Source: Novipirellula caenicola (lineage in GTDB: Bacteria > Planctomycetota > Planctomycetia > Pirellulales > Pirellulaceae). Taken from it: a stretch of DNA of 64,000 nt. Location: assembly GCF_039545035.1 (NCBI RefSeq), contig NZ_BAABRO010000010.1, positions 1 to 64,000 of the forward strand. Reading direction: 5' to 3'. This document shows positions 9,273-17,433 of the stretch, in pieces. The translations under genes were made by a program, and so were the position numbers. Under the pieces are notes generated by a model, which had not been told where the DNA came from, made no database searches, and was given only the letters and a program-made list of their open reading frames with translations. Each line of letters opens with the position of its first letter. Within the stretch, counting starts at the first letter, position 1.

Positions 9273-9438
9273 GTGCCGGAGGCACATTGTGCAATAGCCT
9301 TGGACTTGAGTCCAAGGTTATCGGTTCTGAAATTGGGACCCCGTCGCGGAGCGACGTTCTGTGGCGGACGACCATGTCACAAAACGTCCCGTTGGGACTC
9401 GATTGATACTGGCGAAAATCCTCGGACTAAAGTCCGAG
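9273..9438. repeat. Cluster of short perfect hairpins
   Basis: Three 13-nt hairpins with 5-bp stems and 3-nt loops: GTGCC-gga-GGCAC (9273-9285), GTCGC-gga-GCGAC (9343-9355) and GTCCC-gtt-GGGAC (9385-9397). Two 20-nt hairpins have 9-bp stems: CCTTGGACT-tg-AGTCCAAGG (9298-9317) and CCTCGGACT-aa-AGTCCGAGG (9419-9438). The last two differ by a compensatory T-A to C-G change and share the 3' flank GGTTA. Confidence 0.75.
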
Positions 9439-9582
9439 GTTACCGAAATATGTGGCTCCGCGACAGCAAATAACGCAACTTCAAAACGCGAAAGCGAGGA
9501 AATCTTTTGCTCGACACGGTCCCTCGCGGATGCATCGAGTTGTTATTCGCCGTGGAACACAACGATAGGGCAATTTCCAGGC

Positions 9583-9819
9583 GTGTAAGCACGGAGGACT
9601 CGGGAGTCCGAAGTCCAAGAGCAACGGTATCAACGACAACGCTTACACACCTCGCTAAGTTTCCGAAGCCGGCAGCGGCACCAACCAGCGTTTTTTGTCT
9701 CAGGCCAACCCATCTCCACGAGCGTGCTAAATTAAGTCCCAACGGGACGGCACGATGTAGCCACGTGGCGTGAGCCCGTGGTTGCTGGACACAACGCAAT
9801 CCCAAAGCCCCGAAGGGGC
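9583..9819. repeat. Second cluster of short hairpins and inverted repeats
   Basis: GTGTAAGC (9583-9590) pairs with GCTTACAC (9641-9648) around an inner GGACT/AGTCC hairpin. GTCCC-aac-GGGAC lies at 9736-9748 and GCCCC-gaa-GGGGC at 9807-9819, both again with a 5-bp stem and 3-nt loop. No gene is supported here. Confidence 0.6.
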
Positions 9820-10351
9820 GACATGAACCACGCGATCATCGAACACAATACCTGACACCAGCGCAGCTTCTCCTCGAAATCAGCTTCTCCGTGAAAGGTG
9901 GTTGCCCGCAGGTTGCAGCGGTTCAACGCGAGATAAAGCCCACCTGCCACGTCCGCTTGGAGCGATCGAGGCATTTCGCTAAGCAGCCACCTGCTCCCGC
10001 TGATGCGAAGAGGATTGACCCATTTGATTTCTCAAATTCCGAATCTCGCGTCTCATCCTGGCGCAGCCACAAGCAGCCTGTATTGGAAATTGGTAAAAAA
10101 ATTTACGGGCAAAATGATGAAAAGCCAACGCATCTCCAGTCTGGAAATCATTTTGCCAACGAATCATCTCGCCTAGTGCACGCGTTCGAGAACCAACCAG
10201 AACGACTTACTGCAATGAGTCATGGCAGACTGAATCAAACACACGGGGCAATCTATCGCCAAGAGTGTGGCAGGTGAACCATGAGCGGACGAAGTTCGAA
10301 ACGCTTCCCGCCATCGAAGAAGCGAGGCTCAGCGAGTTTCGATTCGTCTAA

Positions 10352-10474
10352 ACTGACTACAACACAAACCGTATCCACCAAACACTGAACGATCAAACAC
10401 CGGACGAGTTCGAACGAGCTCACGAACTAACTCTGGCGACCTCAATCAACTTATCCACGGTTCGCAAGTCATGA
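10352..10474 (+). pseudogene. Relic of an integrase-type transposase C terminus
   Basis: One frame, entered after an in-frame stop at 10349-10351, reads TDYNTNRIHQTLNDQTPDEF and continues about 20 residues to TGA 10472-10474. The pattern YN-x-x-R-x-H-x-x-L-N-x-x-TP-x-EF is the usual C-terminal signature of IS3/IS481-type DDE transposases. No start codon, catalytic residues or terminal repeats are visible, so this is a decayed fragment. The rest of 9820-10618 has no recognisable coding sequence. Confidence 0.5.
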
Positions 10475-10618
10475 ACCTCGAGTCAGCCTCCGCAAAGCCC
10501 CGTCCTAGTTGATTGATGATTTGGGGCCACCACCATTCCCGCAGATCGGTAAGGCTTTGTTGTAGACATCGATATCGACCCGACGAATAAATAACTAGGC
10601 CTCAGCGCGGTCGAAAAA

Positions 10619-10651
10619 ATCTTTCTGTCGCACCAATGTTTCTGTCGTCCC
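10619..10651 (+). repeat. TTTCTGTC-family repeat, partial copy 3
   Basis: Only the right end of the family is present: CTTTCTGTCGCACCAAT, then TTTCTGTCGTCCC. The left part of the element is missing. Confidence 0.6.
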
Positions 10652-10966
10652 GATTCGAACGAACAATGGCGAGACGAGCCGTCAAGACAAAAGACAACGG
10701 CTGTCATTTTTTGTTGCCAACATCGCTTACGCTTGGTTTCGCAGCGAGTGACTCTCAGGGGACGCGATCGCTTACCGCCGTGTTGCCCTCGGCAAAGCGT
10801 CATTCGGCCGCCAGAGGCGACGGCACCTGTCACCTCGTTTGACAAACTCAATTCGGCTACGGATCCTGAAGACCGGTGCGTGAGTCGCAAATACCGGTGC
10901 TCTGCTGTCAAATCAGGCGAGCTGGGGAGTTCGTCGGGACGTGATCCCAAATACCATCCGCGCACG

Positions 10967-10995
10967 AAAAAGCCCCGTGTATTACGGGGCTTTTT
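10967..10995. terminator. Rho-independent terminator, bidirectional, downstream of tRNA-Leu
   Basis: A perfect hairpin AAAAAGCCCCGTG-TAT-TACGGGGCTTTTT has a GC-rich stem with an A run on one side and a T run on the other. It lies 4 bp beyond the 3' end of the minus-strand tRNA, where a terminator is expected. Confidence 0.85.
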
Positions 10996-10999
10996 GAAT

Positions 11000-11083
<84 letters not shown>

Positions 11084-11414
11084 TCTTGTCGTGCTTTCGC
11101 TTAGCAGTATGCAGAGTTTTGCGTCCGCGGCCCAATTCGTCAACTCCCCCCATGCGATTCCTTTTTGTGCACCCCCACCCACCGCATTTTTCAGTCCGTT
11201 TGTTCCTGTTTTAACGACCAAATCGCCTCCTGAGGGACGCTGGGTTTAGGCTTCGACAGACGTGCCGGGGTTGCAATACTAGGGATGAGGAATCGTGGTA
11301 GCGGCGTATGAGTTTCGTCGTGGGTGGTAAACGTCGAAAGTCTTGACGACTTCCGCTACGCAGTTGGACGAAAGTCTTGACGACTTCCGCTACGTGCTTT
11401 GGCCCGCTGCACTG
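11084..11414. other. Intergenic region upstream of tRNA-Leu, with two REP A elements
   Basis: The tRNA promoter must lie here on the minus strand, though I could not fix its boxes. The only other recognisable content is the pair of REP copies at 11335-11393. Confidence 0.4.
11335..11393 (-). repeat. Two direct REP A elements
   Basis: Two identical 25-nt A hairpins (11335-11359 and 11369-11393) read on the minus strand as GTAG-CGGAAGTC-GTCAA-GACTTTCG. They are arranged head to tail with a 34-bp period, unlike the inverted A/B doublets elsewhere. They lie just beyond the 3' end of the PafA-like gene. Confidence 0.85.
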
Positions 11415-13214
11415 CTATGTGTCGAAGTTGACTCGCTTTCGCTTGCGGCCGCGACCGATCATCGCGTAGGCCCAGTCGGTATGGAACACTTCGTCACTGC
11501 CAGTGAACTCACGAATCATCCAGCCGCGTCGGGCCGCCGGGGATCCCGAGGGTGGGGAACGGCGGCGTCGATCGACGTTTTGCTGTTTGACAAGGACCGC
11601 TTCTGGCAGCCGCCGGATCAGCTGCTGGAAATACCCCGCGGCGGATAATTCGTGGTAACGCAAATCAATCTTCTTCTTCTCCGTCCACTCGGACTTCTCA
11701 CCAAGCGCATCGATCAAGTGCTTCTTCGTCATCCAGTCGATGCGTCCGATCGCGTCGCGTGTCTGCGTGTGGTCTCGCCGGAACGCCGACAGGATGTCGA
11801 TTAGCGATCCCCAGCGACTCAGCACCGTCTCGGATTCGCCATGCCATTGCTTTGACGTTTCGCCAACAAATTGTCTGGCCGCCATCAAGTACTTCTTTTG
11901 TATTTCCAACGCCGACAATTCGCCTTGCGACGTGGGCACGCTCGAAATCAAATTCCAATCACTTGCGATGCGATGGATCGATGCGACGCTGTTCTTTAAA
12001 ACGGGCAAGTCCGCGACCGCTCCCGCTTCGATCATATCGAGCACCAGTGACACCGATGCAAATTTCACATACTCGGCATGATCGGCCATGTTCGAATCCG
12101 ACAATCCGATTTGCAAGCGTTGACGTCGAGCGAACATGATGCGAGTCGACGCCAACGACAGGAACGTTTTCGCACAATAATGACTGAGCCAATGTCCATA
12201 AACAAACACCGGCCGCTCGCCACGAAAGCTTCCCATGTCGGCAATCGTATCGATCGCCATCGCCTTGCTGCTAAGCCGATAACGTCCTTCGTAATCCAGA
12301 CCTCCCGATCCACAGACCGCTAACCGCGAGGCCAGTAGTGCGGTCAAGTAACGACGTTGGGGGCGAAAGGCAATGTGCCGAGCAACAAAACGCAACACGA
12401 GTACGATGGGCAGGTGAATCACTCGCAGTGCAGTGACGAAGAACATCGCAACCACTGGCGGTACCGAATCAAATGCGGTCTTCGGCGGTTGATCGTGCAA
12501 CGAATCGTGTTCGGTAAATCCGGCAAACTCGCTTGCGTCGTATTCCGCAGCCGAGTTTGGGAAATCCGCCGAGTTTGCCCGCCCACGACGACGCTGTGCC
12601 ATCCAACCGATCGCCAGCATGCACCACAGCAGCGGTACCGAGACGACCAAGCTGACGACTTGCATCATCCACAGCAGACAGACAAATATGCGGTAGACCA
12701 GCAACCAGACGCCGCTGGCGACTTCGGCATCATAGCTCTCTTGGCAACCGTAAATGTGTGAATAGGAATCGGAGCTGTTCTTCAGCACGCGAAGATCAAA
12801 ACTGGTTTCCGATTCGGCCGTGGCATCGGCCACCAATTGGTCGATCGATCGTTGACAGGTCAACAGTTCTTCGGGGCTTCGCACTTCAGGGGTTGCGATC
12901 TCGATCAAACCGCCGGGAGTGTCGTGTAGCGTTGGATTGGATTCAAACGTGACCGCACCACCGCTGGCTAAAAACATCTGCTCGCTGTCGAACAATCCTT
13001 TCGCAGTCGGCTGGTCGCGGCGAATCGCTTCGCAGATTTGTTCATAGACAAACAAGGACGCGGGAAGATCTTCGGACGACAACGCTTGCGGGTCGACCGC
13101 CAGCGTGGCGTATTCGGTTTCCATCCCCATCAATCGCGATACGAGCGCGGTGGTCCGCTTCGGTCGAACCGCCGCGGAGCGTCGGTGTCTGTCAGCGGAA
13201 GCACGAGCGTTCAC
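11415..13214 (-). CDS. Pup-ligase / Dop-like (PafA2 family) protein with membrane insert
   Basis: A 599-residue homologue of the carboxylate-amine ligase fold of PafA and Dop, which attach or remove the ubiquitin-like protein Pup. Visible family motifs: MGMETEYA (30-36, two Glu expected to hold Mg/ATP), EIATPEVRSPEE (105-116), LKNSSDSYSHIYGCQESY (144-161), GLSDSNMAD (370-378), EYVKFASVSLVLDMIE (381-396), ALEIQKKYL, and RIDWMTKK. Unlike known members, residues about 168-285 are an insert with two hydrophobic regions (GVWLLVYRIFVCLLWMM onward, and VPPVVAMFFVTALRVIHL). The Asp of the family's D-x-x-H-P-E motif has no obvious counterpart at that spacing; Asp98 is the nearest. No pup or proteasome gene is in view. 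Confidence 0.8.
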   Translation of the reverse strand: MNARASADRHRRSAAVRPKRTTALVSRLMGMETEYATLAVDPQALSSEDLPASLFVYEQICEAIRRDQPTAKGLFDSEQMFLASGGAVTFESNPTLHDTPGGLIEIATPEVRSPEELLTCQRSIDQLVADATAESETSFDLRVLKNSSDSYSHIYGCQESYDAEVASGVWLLVYRIFVCLLWMMQVVSLVVSVPLLWCMLAIGWMAQRRRGRANSADFPNSAAEYDASEFAGFTEHDSLHDQPPKTAFDSVPPVVAMFFVTALRVIHLPIVLVLRFVARHIAFRPQRRYLTALLASRLAVCGSGGLDYEGRYRLSSKAMAIDTIADMGSFRGERPVFVYGHWLSHYCAKTFLSLASTRIMFARRQRLQIGLSDSNMADHAEYVKFASVSLVLDMIEAGAVADLPVLKNSVASIHRIASDWNLISSVPTSQGELSALEIQKKYLMAARQFVGETSKQWHGESETVLSRWGSLIDILSAFRRDHTQTRDAIGRIDWMTKKHLIDALGEKSEWTEKKKIDLRYHELSAAGYFQQLIRRLPEAVLVKQQNVDRRRRSPPSGSPAARRGWMIREFTGSDEVFHTDWAYAMIGRGRKRKRVNFDT

Positions 13215-13312
13215 AATCGCGACTATGGATAACCGAGGTCTGGGAGTGATTAAAAACGGACCCGCCCTAACGCGTCACATTCTAGGGTGTCGCGTAGAGA
13301 GCAGATAGACCC

Positions 13313-13368
13313 GGGAGTGGGGAGTGGGGAGTGGGGAGTGAGGAGTGAGGAGTGAGGAGTGAGGAGTG
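13313..13368. repeat. Heptanucleotide tandem repeat (8 units)
   Basis: Four copies of GGGAGTG are followed by four of AGGAGTG with no interruption. It lies between the divergent PafA-like and decarboxylase genes and is likely prone to slippage. Confidence 0.95.
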
Positions 13369-13372
13369 ACAG

Positions 13373-13428
13373 GGAGACACGGAGACACGGAGACACGGAG
13401 ACACGGAGACACGGAGACACGGAGAGGG
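13373..13428. repeat. Octanucleotide tandem repeat (7 units)
   Basis: Seven perfect copies of GGAGACAC begin 4 bp after the heptamer array and end in GGAGAGGGGGAGAGGG. The track is entirely purine-rich apart from the C residues of each unit. Confidence 0.95.
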
Positions 13429-13515
13429 GGAGAGGGTAAATGCTGCGGGTTGTGATATGAGAGGGGGGCGGACAGCAGGGCTGGCAATTTTGGCGTGCGC
13501 TGCAGCCCGCTTTTG

Positions 13516-13521
13516 TATAAT
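13516..13521 (+). promoter_or_regulatory. Candidate -10 box for the decarboxylase gene
   Basis: TATAAT lies 59 bp upstream of the chosen ATG, inside TTTTGTATAATAAG. No well-spaced -35 hexamer is obvious; TTGGCG at 13490 gives a 20-bp spacer. Supported by sequence match only. Confidence 0.35.
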
Positions 13522-13579
13522 AAGATACACGCCGCGAGCTGGTTGGTATTTCGGAGTTCGTTTTTGTGAGGAGACTGCG

Positions 13580-15259
13580 ATGAGTGTGTCAAAGGAAGCC
13601 CCACGCCGCGAGACGGCGAACGTGTCGATCGGTCAATACTTGGTGCGGCGTCTGCGTGATTACGGGGTGGACGACCTGTTTGGAATTCCCGGCGACTACG
13701 TGCTGGCACTCTACAGCGAACTCGAAAAGAGCCCGATCAATGTGGTCGGCTGTACGCGTGAAGACTGCGCAGGGTTTGCCGCGGACGGCTACGCGAGAAT
13801 ACGCGGGATGGGAGCATTGTGTGTGACCTACTGCGTTGGAGGACTGAGTGTCTGTAATTCGATCGCAGGCGCCTACGCGGAAAAGTCGCCGGTGGTTGTG
13901 ATTTCGGGATCACCGGGGATCAAAGAACGCAGCACCGGGGCACTGCTGCATCACATGGTTCGCAACTTCCGCACGCAGATTGACGTGTTTGAAAAGTTCA
14001 CCATTGCGGGGACGGAGCTTTCCGATTCGCTGACCGCGTTTTCAGAGATCGACCGTGTTCTCGATGCCTGTGATCGCTATAAACGCCCCGTCTATATCGA
14101 CGTGCCTCGCGACATGGTCCACGTTGTGCCTCCGGTCACTCATGGTTACACCGGCGTTTCCTTCAGCAACAGTGAGGAAGCGACCAACGAAGCGATCCAG
14201 GAAACCGTGCGGCGTCTTTCGAGTGCAAAGAACCCCGTCATCTTGGCGGGAGTCGAAATGCATCGATTCCGATTGCAAGAACAACTAATCCAGCTGGCTG
14301 AATCGGCGAACCTTCCGATTGCGACCACCATGCTAGGCAAAAGCGTGGTGAGCGAACGTCACCCCTTGTTCATCGGTTTGTACGAAGGCGCGATTGGCGA
14401 TCCGCAGGTGACGCGGTTTGTCGAGGAAAGCGATTGTGTGTTGTTGCTGGGGACGTTCTTGACCGACATCAATTTGGGGGTGTTTTCAGCGAAACTGGAT
14501 CCAGGACGCTGCATTTTGGTGACCAGTGAAACGCTGCGTATTTCGCATCATCATTATCATGACGTTGATTTGAAGGCGTTTTTGACAGGATTGATCGAAG
14601 CCTCGCCGCAGACCACCGAACGCAACACCACCAATTTGATCCCACCACGCAACACCGAATCGGCGGACGAAGCGGGGACCGATTTGTTACAAACCAGTTG
14701 GATGATTCGCGAGCTGAACAAGCGACTGGATGCCGACACGATTGTGATCGCGGATGTGGGGGATTCGCTTTTTGCGGCCACCGAGTTGACGATCCACGAG
14801 CAGAGTGAATTTCTAAGTCCCGCCTACTATGCGTCAATGGGCTTCAGTATCCCGGCAGCGCTCGGTGCGGCAACGGCCAAGCCGGATCATCGGATCGTCG
14901 TGCTGGTGGGCGACGGTGCATTTCAAATGACAGGCCAAGAATTGAGCACACTGATCCGCCACGGACACAATCCAATCGTAATCTTGCTGGACAACCACGG
15001 ATATGGCACCGAACGCTATCTGCACGAAGGCGAGTGGAAGTACAACGAGATCGCGAGATGGAATTATGGCGAATTATTGAAGGTCTACGGCGGTGGTGTG
15101 AGTCATTTGGTGAAGACCAAGTCCGAGTACATTCAGGCACTCGAGCGTGCATGGAACGAGAACGATTCGCCTCATCTGATTCAAGCGAAATTGAAAGAGA
15201 ACGACGCGAGCCAGACCTTGCGAAAACTGGCTGAACGCCTGAGCAAATCGGTCGGATAA
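13580..15259 (+). CDS. Thiamine-diphosphate-dependent 2-oxo acid decarboxylase (pyruvate/indolepyruvate type)
   Basis: A 559-residue cytoplasmic enzyme expected to convert a 2-oxo acid to the aldehyde and CO2. It holds the residues typical of pyruvate decarboxylases: Asp in FGIPGDYV, Glu in TREDCAGFAADGYAR, and the His pair in ALLHHMVRN. The thiamine-diphosphate motif begins GDGAFQMTGQE and ends LLDNHGYG. The start ATG 13580 is preceded by GAGGAG at a good distance and fits family length; the frame is open further upstream but through repeats. Pyruvate versus indolepyruvate or phenylpyruvate cannot be settled by eye. The gene runs into the REP array 16 bp after its stop. Confidence 0.88.
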   Translation: MSVSKEAPRRETANVSIGQYLVRRLRDYGVDDLFGIPGDYVLALYSELEKSPINVVGCTREDCAGFAADGYARIRGMGALCVTYCVGGLSVCNSIAGAYAEKSPVVVISGSPGIKERSTGALLHHMVRNFRTQIDVFEKFTIAGTELSDSLTAFSEIDRVLDACDRYKRPVYIDVPRDMVHVVPPVTHGYTGVSFSNSEEATNEAIQETVRRLSSAKNPVILAGVEMHRFRLQEQLIQLAESANLPIATTMLGKSVVSERHPLFIGLYEGAIGDPQVTRFVEESDCVLLLGTFLTDINLGVFSAKLDPGRCILVTSETLRISHHHYHDVDLKAFLTGLIEASPQTTERNTTNLIPPRNTESADEAGTDLLQTSWMIRELNKRLDADTIVIADVGDSLFAATELTIHEQSEFLSPAYYASMGFSIPAALGAATAKPDHRIVVLVGDGAFQMTGQELSTLIRHGHNPIVILLDNHGYGTERYLHEGEWKYNEIARWNYGELLKVYGGGVSHLVKTKSEYIQALERAWNENDSPHLIQAKLKENDASQTLRKLAERLSKSVG

Positions 15260-15274
15260 ACGCCCCCCATCTCC

Positions 15275-16253
15275 GTAGCGGAAGTCGTCAAGACTTTCGA
15301 CGGTTGGGGGGCATATTGCGGGCGTGGGGATGAAGTTGTGGCGTGGAACGAAACTTTTGACGAGTTCCGCTACGGCAAATCGAGAGTAGCGGAAGTCGTC
15401 AATACTTTCGACGGTTGGGGAGATATTGCGGGCGGGTGGATGAAGTTGTGGCGTGGGCCGAAACTTTTGACAAGTTCCGCTACGGCAAATCGAAAGTAGC
15501 GGAAGTCGTCAAGACTTTCGACGGTTGGGGAGTTTTTACGAGCGGGTGGATGAAGTGGTGGCGTGGCACGAAACTCTTGACGAGTTCCGCTACGGCAAAT
15601 CCAGAGTAGCGGAAGTCGTCAAGACTTTCGACGGTTGGGGAGATATTGCAGGTGGGGGGATGAAGTTGTGGCGTGGGCCGAAACTCTTGACGAGTTCCGC
15701 TACGGCAAATCGAGAGTAGCGGAAGTCGTCAAGACTTTCGACGGTTGGGGAGATATTGCGGGCGGGTGGATGAAGTGGTGGCGTGGGCCGAAACTTTTGA
15801 CAAGTTCCGCTACGGCAAATCGAGAGTAGCGGAAGTCGTCAAGACTTTCGACGGTTGGAGAGATTTTGCGAGCGGGTGGATGAAGTTGTGGCGTGGTCCG
15901 AAACTTTTGACGAGTTCCGCTACGGCAAATCGAAAGTAGCGGAAGTCGTCAAGACTTTCGACGGTCGGGGAGATATTGCAGGTGGGTGGATGAAGTGGTG
16001 GCGTGGTCCGAAACTCTTGACGAGTTCCGCTACGGCAAATCGAGAGTAGCGGAAGCCGTCAAGACTTTCGACGGTCCGGGAGCTTTTGCGAGCGGGTGGA
16101 TGAAGTTGTGGCGTGGTCCGAAACTTTTGACAAGTTCCGCTACGGCAAATCGAGAGTAGCGGAAGTCGTCAAGACTTTCGACTGTTGGGGAGATATTGCA
16201 GGTGGGGGGATGAAGTTGTGGCGTAGGCCGAAACTCTTGACGAGTTCCGCTAC
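15275..16253 (+). repeat. Tandem array of nine REP doublet units (110 bp each)
   Basis: Each unit has an A hairpin (GTAG foot, stem CGGAAGTC/GACTTTCG, loop GTCAA), then about 47 bp holding GGGGAGATATTGCGGG and ATGAAGTTGTGGCGTGG variants, then an inverted B hairpin ending CTAC, then a 12-bp spacer such as GGCAAATCGAGA. GTAG feet lie at 15275, 15386, 15496, 15606, 15716, 15826, 15936, 16046 and 16156, so the spacing is 111 once and then 110 seven times. It starts 16 bp after the decarboxylase stop and ends 83 bp before the RAYT start codon. Confidence 0.95.
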
Positions 16254-16336
16254 CTGAATCGCAAACATTCGAATCTTCTATCGATATCCGCTACAATCAA
16301 AGACACAGAGTCGAACTTTTTCACGAACTCGGTTGG

Positions 16337-16936
16337 ATGCATTGCATGACCGTTCTTCATCCTGATCGACTGAAGCGTCTGACGCCAGAGTACTATCAGG
16401 GGGATGCGTGGGTGCACTGGATTCTCACGATCGAAAAGCGACGCATCGGCTGGCTCGACGCTCGCTTTCTGTATCGGTTTCGTGAGTTGTTGACGCATGG
16501 TGCGTTTCGATACCAATTTGCGTGTCCCATTTATTGTCTTATGCCCGATCATATGCATCTTCTTTGGGCTGGATTGACGGCGAAATCGGATCAGCTTCTT
16601 GGGATGAAAAGCTTTCGCAAAAATCTGAACGACACACTTCAACGAATCGGCTTTCAGTTGCAGCGTCAACCTTATGATCATGTGCTTCAGGACGATGAAC
16701 GTGAACAAAAGGCGATCGAAGAAGTCGCTGAATACATTGCCCGCAATCCAGAACGAAAGGGTTTGGTCGCAGACGACAAGTTTGCAAAGTATCCCTATAC
16801 CGGTTGTCTGCTGCCGGGTGCACCGCTATTGAAGCCGTTTCAGGCCAAGGGATGGGATCCGATATGGACGACCATGTCCTTCCTCCGACGCACCGAATGC
16901 TTTCGCAAAGCAGATCCGAAATACCCTACTTCGTAG
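16337..16936 (+). CDS. REP-associated tyrosine transposase (RAYT, Y1/HUH family)
   Basis: A 199-residue Y1 transposase of the TnpA-REP type, which in other bacteria cleaves and joins single-stranded DNA at REP sequences. The metal-binding HUH-like motif is His72-Met-His74 in LMPDHMHLLW, and the catalytic Tyr is probably Tyr133 in VAEYIARNPERKGLV, the usual RAYT helix. The N-terminal strand WVHWILTIEKR fits the fold. An internal Met at residue 4 is an alternative start, and no strong ribosome site helps to choose. TACAAT at 16292-16297 could be a -10 box. The gene lies exactly between a B and an A REP, and its TAG stop is part of the next GTAG foot. Confidence 0.9.
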   Translation: MHCMTVLHPDRLKRLTPEYYQGDAWVHWILTIEKRRIGWLDARFLYRFRELLTHGAFRYQFACPIYCLMPDHMHLLWAGLTAKSDQLLGMKSFRKNLNDTLQRIGFQLQRQPYDHVLQDDEREQKAIEEVAEYIARNPERKGLVADDKFAKYPYTGCLLPGAPLLKPFQAKGWDPIWTTMSFLRRTECFRKADPKYPTS

Positions 16937-17251
16937 CGGAAGTCGTCAAAACTTTCGATGGTCGGGGAGATATTGCGGGCGGGGAATGAAGTTGTGGCGT
17001 GGTCCGAAACTTTTGACAAGTTCCGCTACGGCAAATCGAAAGTAGCGGAAGTCGTCAAGACTTTCGACGGTCCGGAGAGATTTTGCAGGTGGGGGGATGA
17101 AGTTGTGGCGTGGTCCGAAACTTTTGACAAGTTCCGCTACGGCAAATCGAAAGTAGCGGAAGTCGTCAAGACTTTCGACGGTCTGGAGAGATTTTGCAGG
17201 TGGGGGGATGAAGTCGTGGCGTGGAACGAAACTCTTGACGAGTTCCGCTAC
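16933..17251 (+). repeat. Three further REP doublet units downstream of the RAYT gene
   Basis: GTAG feet are at 16933, 17042 and 17153, and the last B hairpin ends at 17251. Unit lengths are 109 and 111 bp, slightly less regular than the upstream array. The first A copy overlaps the RAYT stop codon. No other feature is seen between 17252 and 17433. Confidence 0.93.
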
Positions 17252-17433
17252 GTGTGAGGGGGCGTCGGAGGGAAAGAATATTGCGATTCGTTACATTCGT
17301 ACCTCGAAAAAAACTTTCTTGCGAAGAATGCGGCGGTGTTGGGCTCTAATCGAACGTAGTCTTGCCAATAGCCACGCTTCCGTTTTGGCAATTCGGCCCC
17401 CCGACTTTCTCACTCTCCGTCTGCGTGTTCGAT

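Noticed and set aside
13457-13579. 41-residue N-terminal extension of the decarboxylase
   Set aside because: It lacks family similarity and covers the likely promoter. GAGGAG before the ATG at 13580 and the family length support the shorter protein.
15415-16049. Several near-identical 64-residue frames in the tandem array
   Set aside because: They arise from repeating a 110-bp unit, which is not a multiple of 3, and consist only of translated REP hairpins and linkers. No ribosome sites or protein features.
15275-17251. CRISPR array
   Set aside because: The repeated unit is about 110 bp with nearly identical content throughout and no unique spacers. Each unit is a pair of inverted GTAG hairpins beside a RAYT gene, and no cas gene is in view.
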